This document shows, piece by piece, positions 43,594-52,417 of a stretch of DNA of 64,000 nucleotides. The first letter of the stretch is position 1, and every line of letters begins with the position of its first letter. The DNA is taken from positions 89,146 to 153,145 of the forward strand of contig JAZRFM010000025.1 of the NCBI GenBank assembly GCA_045661345.1. Direction: 5' to 3'. Origin of the DNA: RUG12461 sp045661345. GTDB lineage: Bacteria > Bacillota > Clostridia > Lachnospirales > Lachnospiraceae. The position numbers were made by a program, and so were the translations under genes. The notes below the pieces were generated by a model, which was given only the letters and a program-made list of their open reading frames with translations, was not told the origin of the DNA and did not search any database.

Positions 43594-45135
43594 ATGGCAG
43601 GAAGAATCACGACATTTGCCGCGATCTACATCGGAACCTATGAGATTTCCATGAAGATCTGCGAGCTGGGCAGCGAAAAAAAGATCAAAAAGGTGGATCT
43701 TTTGCGTCACCGGATCGATATCGGCAGAGACGTCCTGCAGATCGGGGCAGTATCTGCGGATACCATGGATGAGCTGTGTGTCATCCTTTCCGATTTTGTG
43801 AAGATCATGGAGGGATACCGGGTCAGCGCATGCAGGGCGTTTGCGGGACCGTTTTTGCAGGATGCGGCAAACCGCCTGTTTTTGCTGGGTCAGATCAGGA
43901 CACGGACCGGGTTGTCCGTTACGATCCTCAGCAACTCGGAACAGCGGTTTATCAGCTATCGCGCCGTGGCAAATCTGCCGGCCTTTGACAAGTATACCGC
44001 GGAGGATGCGGCGGTCGTGGATATCGGCGGCGCAAGCCTGCAGATTACGCTGTTTGATAATGGAGAGGTCGTGACGACGCAGCATTTGATCCTCGGAACC
44101 GTACGCTTACGTGAAAAGCTTTCCGTTTTTTCAGGGGAAACCCTTGCGAATTATAAGCAGCAGATCTGTGAGCTGGTGGATAAGGAGATGGAGGTCTTTC
44201 AGAGCATGTATATGCAGAAACGCTCCATCAAGAACATCATTCTGATCGGCGATTACTGCGCAAATCTGATGAAGCGTGTTTTGAAAAAGAAGGATGATGC
44301 CGTGGTATCCATGGATTCCTTTCTGAAGTATCTGAACAAGCTGTCTTCCTTTGATAAAGACCGGATTTTTGAAGAGCTCGGACTGATAGATGAGACCGAT
44401 TCGCTGATCATACCGGCGCTGCTGCTTGTGAAGCAGACCATGGAGGTGCTGAATGCGGATTTTGTCTGGATTCCGGGAACCTCCATCAGTGACGGGATCG
44501 CGTATGATTATGCCCAGAAGAGCAAGATCTTTTCCGGCCGGCATGATTTTGACCGGGATGTACGGACAGCGGCCATTCACATGGCGAAACGGTATGAAAG
44601 CTATTCTCCGCATGTAAAGGCGCAGATCAAGATCTGTGACGAACTGTTTGATGCGGTGAAAAAGCCGGGCGGAATGACAAAACGCGAAAAGCTGTTGATG
44701 GAGGTGGCATCTCTGTTGCATGATTGCGGGAAATATGTCAGCTCCGTTACGGCGGCGGATTGTTCCTATGAGATCATCATGGCTTCCGAGATCATCGGCC
44801 TCACGCATCAGGAACGGGAGATCATCGCCTGCAGTGTCAAATACAATGTGCAGGATATGCCGCCGTTTGAGGAACTGGCGGACAAGCTGACGGAGGAGGC
44901 GTATCTGACAGTCGGGAAGATCAGCCAGATCCTGCGGCTTGCGAATGCGCTGGATCGGAGCCATCAGCAAAAGATCAAGGATCTCAAAGCCACGGTGAAG
45001 GGACGTCAGCTCCAGGTAACCGTGATGGCGACGGAGGATATCGGGCTGGAAAAAATGATTTTTGAGACAAAGGCGGATGCCTTTGAACGGGTTTACTCCA
45101 TTCGGCCGGTGATTAAAGAGAAGAGGATATTGTGA
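43594..45135 (+). CDS. ppx: Ppx/GppA-type exopolyphosphatase with C-terminal HD domain
   Basis: Probable exopolyphosphatase (or pppGpp phosphatase). The start at ATG 43594 follows AGGAG and gives 513 residues. The N-terminal ASKHA-fold domain (about 1-300) has AAIYIGTYEISMKI, ILSNSEQRFISYRAV and the phosphate loop VVDIGGASLQITLF. The C-terminal domain (about 315-505) is HD-type, with ASLLHDCGKYVS. In place of the family's N-terminal DxGSNS the sequence has YIGTYEIS, a divergence to note. The stop overlaps the GTG upstream of ppk. Confidence 0.88.
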   Translation: MAGRITTFAAIYIGTYEISMKICELGSEKKIKKVDLLRHRIDIGRDVLQIGAVSADTMDELCVILSDFVKIMEGYRVSACRAFAGPFLQDAANRLFLLGQIRTRTGLSVTILSNSEQRFISYRAVANLPAFDKYTAEDAAVVDIGGASLQITLFDNGEVVTTQHLILGTVRLREKLSVFSGETLANYKQQICELVDKEMEVFQSMYMQKRSIKNIILIGDYCANLMKRVLKKKDDAVVSMDSFLKYLNKLSSFDKDRIFEELGLIDETDSLIIPALLLVKQTMEVLNADFVWIPGTSISDGIAYDYAQKSKIFSGRHDFDRDVRTAAIHMAKRYESYSPHVKAQIKICDELFDAVKKPGGMTKREKLLMEVASLLHDCGKYVSSVTAADCSYEIIMASEIIGLTHQEREIIACSVKYNVQDMPPFEELADKLTEEAYLTVGKISQILRLANALDRSHQQKIKDLKATVKGRQLQVTVMATEDIGLEKMIFETKADAFERVYSIRPVIKEKRIL

Positions 45136-45137
45136 TC

Positions 45138-47336
45138 ATGGAAAAAGAAAAAGAACTGTTTGATAATCCGCAATTTTATGAGAACCGGGAGCTTTCCTGG
45201 CTGAAGTTTAACGAACGCGTGCTTAATGAGGCGAAGGACAAGTCGATTCCCCTCCTGGAACGGTTGAAATTCACCAGTATCACCAGCTCCAATCTGGATG
45301 AGTTTTTTATGGTGCGTGTGGCGTCCCTGATGGACATGGTACATGCAGACTATAAGAAGACGGACATTGCGGGGATGACGCCGCAGGAGCAGCTCGACGC
45401 GATCAATGCCGCAACGCGTGAGCTTGTGGAAAGCCAGTACACGGTGTATAACCGCTCGCTTCTTCCGCTGATGCAGAAAGCGGGGATCGTGGTTTTGGAC
45501 AAGCATGAGGATCTGACCGAGGCGCAGGCAAAATATGCGGACCGCTATTTCGAAAAGACCATCTATCCGGTGCTGACGCCGATGGCGGTGGATGCGTCAC
45601 GGCCGTTTCCGCTGATCCGGAACAAAACCCTGAATATTGTGGCCCTGCTGAAGAAAAAGGAGGGGGTTGCCCTCGGGGGCACGGGAAAAGGAGAGGCAGA
45701 GTATGCGACGGTACAGGTGCCCTCCGTGCTGCCGCGGCTTGTGGAGATCCCCTGCGAGGAGGGACAGTCACGCGCATACATCCTTCTGGAGCAGGTCATA
45801 GAGCGCAACATAGCGCGGCTGTTTTCCAATTACGATGTGCGGGCGGCTTTCCCGTACAGGATCATGCGAAATGCGGATCTATCCATTGATGAGGATGAAG
45901 CGTCGGATCTTTTGAAAGAGATCCAGAAGCAGTTAAAGATGCGGCAGTGGGGAGAGGTTATCCGTCTCGAGGTGGAGAACACGGCGGAAAAGAAGGTTCT
46001 GAATTTTCTGAAAAGGCAGCTGGAGATCACCAATGACGGTGCGATCTACCATATCAACGGCCCCATTGACCTGACATTTCTGATGAAGCTTTACGGGCTG
46101 GAGGGATACGACGGGGAGCGATATCCGAAGTATACACCCCAGCCGGTACCGCAGATTCCGGCCGGTGCGGATTTGTTTGCATGTATCCGTAAGGGGGATA
46201 TTTTTTTGCATCACCCTTATGAAACCTTTGATCCGGTGGTCAGCTTCATTCACCAGGCAGCGCTGGATCCGGAGGTGCTCGCCATCAAACAGACCCTTTA
46301 CCGTGTCAGTGGCAATTCCCCCATCATCAAAAGCCTGGCGCAGGCTGCGGAGAACGGCAAGCAGGTGACCGTGCTGGTGGAATTGAAGGCAAGATTTGAT
46401 GAAGAGAACAACATCGTCTGGGCGAAGATGCTGGAAAAAGCGGGCTGCCACGTGATTTACGGCCTTGTGGGACTGAAGACCCACAGCAAGATCGCTCTTG
46501 TGGTGCGCCGCGAGGAGGAGGGCATCCGGCGGTACGTTCACCTGGGCACAGGCAACTACAACGACTCCACGGCGAAGCTTTACACGGACTGCGGGATCTT
46601 CACCTGCGCGGAGGAGATCGGCGAGGATGCGACGGCGGTATTTAATATGCTTTCCGGCTATTCCGAGCCGCTGCACTGGAACAAGCTTTCCGTGGCGCCC
46701 ATCTGGCTTCGCGCAAAATTCACGAAGCTGATCGAGCGGGAGATGCGACATGCCAGAGAGGGAAAAGAAGCCCGTATCGTTGCCAAGATGAATTCCCTGT
46801 GTGACCGGCAGATTATCGAAAAGCTCTATGAAGCTTCCTCTGCCGGTGTGGAGATCGATCTCATCATCCGCGGGATCTGCTGTCTCAAGGTGGGGATTCC
46901 GGGGGTCAGTGAGCATATCCGGGTACGCTCCATCGTCGGCAATTTTCTGGAGCACAGCAGAATCTTCTATTTTTATAACCTCGGAGAGGAAGAGATCTAT
47001 ATGGGAAGTGCGGACTGGATGCCCCGGAACCTGGATCGCCGGGTGGAGATTATCTTTCCCGTGGAGCAGCCGGCGCTGAAGGAAGTGGCAAAGCATATCC
47101 TGGAGGTGGAGCTTGCGGATAACACAAAAGCGAATATTCTCGGGAACGACGGTATTTACACCAAAGTGGACAAACGCGGGAAGGTGCTGGTCAATTCACA
47201 GGAACAGTTTTGTAAGGAGGCGGAGGATGCAGTGCCTGCACCAAAGGATGTGAGGAGAGAACGGGTCTTCATTCCCGCCCAGCCTGCTGACGGGGAGGCG
47301 GGATCCGAAGGGAGAACCGCAGAGGACGGCTTTTGA
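45138..47336 (+). CDS. ppk: Polyphosphate kinase 1
   Basis: Builds polyphosphate from ATP reversibly. At 732 residues it has normal PPK1 length. Motifs: ENRELSWLKFNERVL at the N-terminus, the HPYETFDPV and IKQTLYRVSGNSPI region, and the catalytic histidine regions KTHSKIALVVRR and HLGTGNYND. I start at ATG 45138; GTG 45132, overlapping the ppx stop, would add two residues and has better ribosome-site spacing to AGAGG. The C-terminus ends in an acidic, glycine-rich tail. Confidence 0.96.
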   Translation: MEKEKELFDNPQFYENRELSWLKFNERVLNEAKDKSIPLLERLKFTSITSSNLDEFFMVRVASLMDMVHADYKKTDIAGMTPQEQLDAINAATRELVESQYTVYNRSLLPLMQKAGIVVLDKHEDLTEAQAKYADRYFEKTIYPVLTPMAVDASRPFPLIRNKTLNIVALLKKKEGVALGGTGKGEAEYATVQVPSVLPRLVEIPCEEGQSRAYILLEQVIERNIARLFSNYDVRAAFPYRIMRNADLSIDEDEASDLLKEIQKQLKMRQWGEVIRLEVENTAEKKVLNFLKRQLEITNDGAIYHINGPIDLTFLMKLYGLEGYDGERYPKYTPQPVPQIPAGADLFACIRKGDIFLHHPYETFDPVVSFIHQAALDPEVLAIKQTLYRVSGNSPIIKSLAQAAENGKQVTVLVELKARFDEENNIVWAKMLEKAGCHVIYGLVGLKTHSKIALVVRREEEGIRRYVHLGTGNYNDSTAKLYTDCGIFTCAEEIGEDATAVFNMLSGYSEPLHWNKLSVAPIWLRAKFTKLIEREMRHAREGKEARIVAKMNSLCDRQIIEKLYEASSAGVEIDLIIRGICCLKVGIPGVSEHIRVRSIVGNFLEHSRIFYFYNLGEEEIYMGSADWMPRNLDRRVEIIFPVEQPALKEVAKHILEVELADNTKANILGNDGIYTKVDKRGKVLVNSQEQFCKEAEDAVPAPKDVRRERVFIPAQPADGEAGSEGRTAEDGF

Positions 47337-47356
47337 TGGTAAAAAGGAGCCTTTTG

Positions 47357-47365
47357 TGTTATAAT
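47357..47365 (+). promoter_or_regulatory. Extended -10 promoter element for pyk
   Basis: TGT followed by a perfect -10 TATAAT (47360-47365) lies 63 bases upstream of the pyk start. No good -35 occurs at 16-18 bp, which is common for extended -10 promoters. Confidence 0.6.
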
Positions 47366-47427
47366 AATCGGGATTTTTGCAGTGACCTGCGAAACGGGCA
47401 AAGGAAAAGGGCTGAAGGAGGAGCTGT

Positions 47428-48846
47428 ATGCGTAAGACAAAGATCATCTGTACCATCGGGCCTGCGACGGACAAACCCGGGGTGCTGGAAGAGATTGCAC
47501 GGGTCGGCATGGATGTGGCAAGACTCAATTTTTCCCATGGAGACTATGAGCAGCATGCCCTGCATATCGCAAGGATTCATGAGGTGGAAAAGACGGTGGG
47601 GCATCCCATCGCAGTGCTTTTGGATACCAAGGGACCTGAGATCCGTACCGGCGAGTTTGAAGGCGGTTCCGTGGAGCTGAAGGAGGGACAGATCTTTACC
47701 CTGACGAATAAGGAGTGCAAGGGCGATGAAACACGCTCTTATATTACCTACGACAAACTCTTTGAGGATGTACATCCGGGTAATCACATCCTGATAGACG
47801 ACGGGTTGATCGGATTGAAGGTGGAAAAATTCGACGGGGAAGATATCGTCTGCACGGTGGAAAACGGCGGAAAGGTCAGTGACCACAAGGGGATTAACGT
47901 GCCGGACGTTCATATCAGCATGCCCTATCTTTCCGAGAAAGACATGGCGGATATCCGCTTCGGGATCGAACAGGAGGTGGATTTCATAGCAGCCTCCTTC
48001 GTTCAGGGTGCGGAAGACGTTCAGAAGATCCGCTGGTTTCTGGAGGAGCACGGAGGATCCTCGATCCACATCATGGCCAAGATCGAAAGCCGGGAGGGTG
48101 TGGACAATATTGATGAGATTATCAAGGTTGCCGATGCCATTATGGTTGCAAGAGGGGATATGGGTGTGGAGCTTCCTCCGGAGGAAGTGCCCATCATTCA
48201 AAAGCGCATTATTCGAAAGGCGATGATTGCGGGGAAGCAGGTGGTAACCGCGACCCAGATGCTGGATTCCATGATGGTGCATCCGAGACCCACCAGAGCG
48301 GAAGCTGCGGATGTTGCCAACGCCGTGTTTGACGGCACGAGTGCCATTATGCTTTCAGGGGAGACGGCAAGCGGGGCTTATCCGGTGGAGGCGGTGAAGA
48401 TGATGGATTGCATCGCCAGCCGTACGGAGCAGGAGATTGATTATCGGAAACGGTTCTTTACCCTGCGCAGAAACGAGAATCCGGATATCACGGATGCGAT
48501 CTGCCATGCCACGGTGACGACAAGCTACGATCTGGATGTGAAGGCAATCCTGGCACTTACCACTTCCGGCAAGACGGCGCGGATGATTTCCCGATACCGT
48601 CCGGACAGCCCGATCTTCGGCGGGACTTCCTCTGAAAAGACATTCCGCCAGCTTTGCCTGTCCTGGGGCGTGACGCCCATTCTTTTGGAGGAGCGCGATG
48701 ATCCCTTCGAACTGACCGAGTATGCTTTGTCGGAAGCGAAAAAGCGGGGAAAAGTAGACAGCGGAGACCTGGTGGTGATGACCTGCGGTGTACCGCTCAG
48801 GCATACCGGCTCTACAGACATGCTTCGCGTACAGACGGTGCAATAG
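47428..48846 (+). CDS. pyk: Pyruvate kinase
   Basis: Final ATP-forming step of glycolysis. The 472-residue protein has RKTKIICTIGPATD, ARLNFSHGDYEQH, LLDTKGPEIRTG, and the active-site signature IMAKIESREGVDNI followed by MVARGDMGVELP and ATQMLDSM. It ends without the C-terminal PEP-utiliser-like extension seen in Bacillus enzymes. GAAGGAGGAG precedes the ATG. Confidence 0.98.
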   Translation: MRKTKIICTIGPATDKPGVLEEIARVGMDVARLNFSHGDYEQHALHIARIHEVEKTVGHPIAVLLDTKGPEIRTGEFEGGSVELKEGQIFTLTNKECKGDETRSYITYDKLFEDVHPGNHILIDDGLIGLKVEKFDGEDIVCTVENGGKVSDHKGINVPDVHISMPYLSEKDMADIRFGIEQEVDFIAASFVQGAEDVQKIRWFLEEHGGSSIHIMAKIESREGVDNIDEIIKVADAIMVARGDMGVELPPEEVPIIQKRIIRKAMIAGKQVVTATQMLDSMMVHPRPTRAEAADVANAVFDGTSAIMLSGETASGAYPVEAVKMMDCIASRTEQEIDYRKRFFTLRRNENPDITDAICHATVTTSYDLDVKAILALTTSGKTARMISRYRPDSPIFGGTSSEKTFRQLCLSWGVTPILLEERDDPFELTEYALSEAKKRGKVDSGDLVVMTCGVPLRHTGSTDMLRVQTVQ

Positions 48847-48898
48847 GAGAAGCCCCCGGCACAGGACAGTAGGAGTTTGACAGAAAGGGAACAAAAAC

Positions 48899-50623
48899 TT
48901 GAAAGATTTGATCCTGAGTGAAATAAAGCAGTACAGGGGTGCATTTCTGCTTGCTCCCGTTTTCATGATTCTAAGCGGGATCCTGGAAACCGAGATCCCC
49001 ATGATGATGACCCATATCATCGATGATGGGATCTCTGCCAATAATATGAACGCCGTCTGGAAGTGGGGCACGTTTATCCTCATTCTTTCCATCGGCACAC
49101 TGATCTTTGCGATTCTCGGATATCTGCAGTCTGCCAGGGCCTCAACAGGGCTTGCCGCAAACCTGCGGCAGGCAGTTTTCGGGAAGGTGCAGACCTATTC
49201 CTTTGCAAATCTTGACAAATTCGGGGTTTCCAGTCTTGTGACCCGTACCATGACGGATGTCACCAATATCCAGAACATGGCGCAGACTATCCTCACCAGC
49301 TTTTTCAAAACGCCGGTGTCTGTGGTCTATGCGCTGTATCTTACCGCAACACTGAATCGTAAGCTCAGTCTTGTGCTTTTGATCGGTGTGATCATTATCG
49401 CGGTATTTCTCACTTTGATCATCAAAAAGACGATTCCGATGTATCAGAAGGTCTATCAGGACTACGACAGACTGAACGGCAAGGTTCAGGAGAACGTGAC
49501 GGGGATCCGGATCGTCAAGTCCTTTGCGAAGGAGAAGACAGAATGCAGGGAATTTGATGTTCCTGCTTCCGCGGTTCGGAAGGGCTTTATCAAGGTGGAG
49601 CGGATTCAGGCCTTCAACAATCCGGTTATGATGCTTGCGCTGGAGTTCTGCTTTATCGGCATCAGCTGGATCGGCGCGAAATATATCAGCGTCAATGAAA
49701 TGACGACAGGGGATCTGGCCGGATTTATCAACTATGCATTTCAGATCATGACCTATATTTCCACCCTCGTCCTGAGCTTTGTGCAGGTATCCTCCAGCTT
49801 TGCATCCATCAAACGGGTGAAGGAGGTGCTTGCGGAGAAGCCGACGCTTGTGGAGGATGAGAATCCCGTGACGGAGATGACAGACGACGCAATCAGCTTC
49901 TCCCATGTGTCTTTCCGCTACGGACAGGGACAGGGCAAGAACGTGCTGGAAGATATCGACCTCTCCATCCGTTCCGGTGAGATGATCGGCATCATCGGCG
50001 CGACCGGCTCCTCCAAGACCTCGTTTATCAATCTGGTCAGCAGGCTTTATGATGCGACGGAGGGCACGGTAACCATCGGCGGTGTGGATGTCAGAAAATA
50101 TTCCATGGAGACCCTTTCCGATCATATCGCGGTGGTATTACAGAAAAACGTGCTGTTTTCCGGCACGGTTCTGGACAATCTGCGTTGGGGAAAACCTGAT
50201 GCAACGCTGGAGGAATGCGAGGCTGCGTGCCGCATGGCCTGTGCAGACGGCTTTATCCGGGAAAAGGAAGGGCAGTATGAGGCAGTCATTGAGCAGGGCG
50301 GCGCAAACCTGTCCGGAGGCCAGAGACAGCGTCTGTGTCTTGCCAGAGCGTTAATTCGCAAACCGAAAATTCTCATCCTGGACGATGCCCTGTCTGCGCT
50401 GGACACCGAGACGGAATCAACGATCAGGACCTCCTTGCGTAACGAAATGCCGGAGATGACGAAACTTATTATCACGCAGCGGGTGGGCTCGATTCAGGAT
50501 GCAGACCGGATTCTGATCCTGGATAAGGGCAGGGTCGACGGGTTTGACACACATGAAGCGCTGCTTCAGACAAATGCGATCTACCGGGATCTTTGCGGTG
50601 TTGCAGGAAAGGAGTCGGCATGA
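48899..50623 (+). CDS. ABC exporter subunit A, with degenerate ATP site
   Basis: One half of a probable heterodimeric multidrug-type ABC exporter. The 574-residue protein starts at TTG (48899) and has six membrane helices (about 15-315) then a nucleotide-binding domain. Walker A reads GATGSSKTS with Ser in place of the usual Gly before Lys; the signature LSGGQRQR is intact; Walker B LDDALSALD has Asp in place of the catalytic Glu; and the H-loop reads ITQRV with Gln for His. So its own ATP site looks degenerate while it lends a good signature to its partner. The stop overlaps the next gene by ATGA. The substrate is unknown. Confidence 0.93.
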   Translation: MKDLILSEIKQYRGAFLLAPVFMILSGILETEIPMMMTHIIDDGISANNMNAVWKWGTFILILSIGTLIFAILGYLQSARASTGLAANLRQAVFGKVQTYSFANLDKFGVSSLVTRTMTDVTNIQNMAQTILTSFFKTPVSVVYALYLTATLNRKLSLVLLIGVIIIAVFLTLIIKKTIPMYQKVYQDYDRLNGKVQENVTGIRIVKSFAKEKTECREFDVPASAVRKGFIKVERIQAFNNPVMMLALEFCFIGISWIGAKYISVNEMTTGDLAGFINYAFQIMTYISTLVLSFVQVSSSFASIKRVKEVLAEKPTLVEDENPVTEMTDDAISFSHVSFRYGQGQGKNVLEDIDLSIRSGEMIGIIGATGSSKTSFINLVSRLYDATEGTVTIGGVDVRKYSMETLSDHIAVVLQKNVLFSGTVLDNLRWGKPDATLEECEAACRMACADGFIREKEGQYEAVIEQGGANLSGGQRQRLCLARALIRKPKILILDDALSALDTETESTIRTSLRNEMPEMTKLIITQRVGSIQDADRILILDKGRVDGFDTHEALLQTNAIYRDLCGVAGKESA

Positions 50624-52371
50624 AAGAGACCTTATTCAGACTCCTGAGATACATCAATACCAGAAAAAAAGGGCTCCTCATCGGACTGATGGTCTGTGTG
50701 GTGCTCGCGGCGATCACATCGGTGCTGTCATATTGGTTTTTATCCTCCCTTGTGGATGACTTTATCACCCCCCTTATTTCCATGGAGGACAAGGCGCCCG
50801 GGTTCCGGCGGCTTGCCTTTGCGCTGCTTGGACTGACAGCGGTCTTTTTGCTCGGGGCGATTGTGACATTGATTCAGGGATTTGCCGCAGCAAGGCTTTC
50901 CCATGATATCATGTACAGCCTCCGAAACGAGTTGTTTTCGAAAATGGAGCGTCTGCCGTTGCGGTATTTTGACACCCATACCAGAGGCGAGGTGATGTCG
51001 GTCTATACGAACGATATCGATGCGCTCCGGCTGATGCTGAGCCAGGGTTTGCCGTATCTGTTCTCCGCGATTGTGACGGCGGTTGCGATGATCCTCGCCC
51101 TGTTTTCCTTAAATGTGCCCCTGTCCCTTATCGGACTTGCCCTGCTCGTGGGCGTGACGGCGCTCAGTATGAAGGTGATTATGTCTGCCAGGGGGCATTA
51201 CACGGCGCAGCAGGAACGGCTCGGGATCCTGAACGGTTATGTGGAGGAGATCATGAGCGGCCAGAAGGTGGTTAAAGTATTCCACCGTGAGGAGGCATGT
51301 AAAGAAGAATTCCGGGAACGGAATGACTCCCTCCGGAAATCCTCTTATCAGGCGGTGAAGTACACGGGACTGATCTCGGCGCTGAATATGCAGGCCGGGA
51401 ATCTGATCTTTTATCTGCCCTTTGCGGTGCTCTGCGCGGTCTGCGTGATCAACGGATGGGGCGGGATGACCATCGGAAAGACGATTGCCTTTCTTTCTCT
51501 TGCAAAGACCATGAACGTTCCGGTGGTGCTGGCTTCAGGGCAGCTCTATTCCTGCGTGACGGCGCTGGCGGGCGCAAAACGGATCTTTGCCATGATCGAC
51601 GAAGAGCCGGAGGAGGATCAGGGAGGCCTTGGTCTGAACGGCAAAAGACCGGAAGGCAGCATCGAATTGAAACATGTGGATTTTTCCTATGTGCCGGGTA
51701 CCCCTGTCCTGCATGATATTACACTATCTGCAAAGCCGGGTCAGAAGATCGCCATCGTCGGAAGCACCGGATCCGGGAAAACCACCATTACAAACCTCCT
51801 GAACCGGTTTTATGAGATCGAGCACGGCGAGATTCTGATCGACGGAGTTTCCGTACAACAGTACAAAAAAGACGAGCTGCGTAAAATGATCGGGCTGGTG
51901 ATGCAGGACACGCATATGTTTACGGGTACGATCCTTGACAATATCCGTTACGGCAATCCCTCTCTGTCGGATGAGGCGTGCAAACGGGCGGCAGAGAATG
52001 CCAGAGCGGCAGATTTCATCGAACGGCTGCCGGAGGGGTACCATACCGTGCTGACCCATGATGCGGACACGCTGGCGGAAGGGCAGAGACAGCTTTTGAA
52101 TATTGCCCGGGCAGTGGCCAGCGATGCACCCATCCTGATTCTGGACGAAGCCACAAGCTCCGTGGATCCGAGAACCGAACGCCTGATTCAGGAGGGCATG
52201 GATCATCTCATGGAGGGACGCACGTCCTTTGTGATCGCACATCGTCTTTCCACCATCAAAAACAGTGACTGCATTCTGGTTTTGGATCATGGACGGATTC
52301 TGGAGAGCGGCAGTCATGAAGAACTGATGGAAAAGAAGGGGGCGTATTACCGGCTCTACACAAGTACATAA
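50620..52371 (+). CDS. ABC exporter subunit B, with the intact catalytic site
   Basis: Partner half of the heterodimeric exporter. The ATG at 50620 overlaps the previous stop and follows AAAGGAG, giving 583 residues. Six helices (about 15-320) precede the nucleotide-binding domain: Walker A GSTGSGKTT and Walker B ILDEATSSVD are intact, with H-loop IAHRLSTI, but the signature is changed to LAEGQRQ. Combined with subunit A this gives one functional and one degenerate site, the pattern of TM287/288-like exporters. Confidence 0.94.
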   Translation: MKETLFRLLRYINTRKKGLLIGLMVCVVLAAITSVLSYWFLSSLVDDFITPLISMEDKAPGFRRLAFALLGLTAVFLLGAIVTLIQGFAAARLSHDIMYSLRNELFSKMERLPLRYFDTHTRGEVMSVYTNDIDALRLMLSQGLPYLFSAIVTAVAMILALFSLNVPLSLIGLALLVGVTALSMKVIMSARGHYTAQQERLGILNGYVEEIMSGQKVVKVFHREEACKEEFRERNDSLRKSSYQAVKYTGLISALNMQAGNLIFYLPFAVLCAVCVINGWGGMTIGKTIAFLSLAKTMNVPVVLASGQLYSCVTALAGAKRIFAMIDEEPEEDQGGLGLNGKRPEGSIELKHVDFSYVPGTPVLHDITLSAKPGQKIAIVGSTGSGKTTITNLLNRFYEIEHGEILIDGVSVQQYKKDELRKMIGLVMQDTHMFTGTILDNIRYGNPSLSDEACKRAAENARAADFIERLPEGYHTVLTHDADTLAEGQRQLLNIARAVASDAPILILDEATSSVDPRTERLIQEGMDHLMEGRTSFVIAHRLSTIKNSDCILVLDHGRILESGSHEELMEKKGAYYRLYTST

Positions 52372-52417
52372 AGATGGTGACAGGTACAGGACAGTATGCA
52401 ACAAAAGGAGGAGTCAG

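Noticed and set aside
43065..43643. Plus-strand 192-codon open frame across the Rpn remnant
   Set aside because: It crosses the ppx promoter and start, and its sequence is the antisense of the Rpn-like tail.
48859..52400. Similar short strings (ACAGGACAGTA) before the ABC exporter and before the STAS-kinase gene
   Set aside because: Only about 11 bases in common, without symmetry or a third copy; too weak to call an operator.
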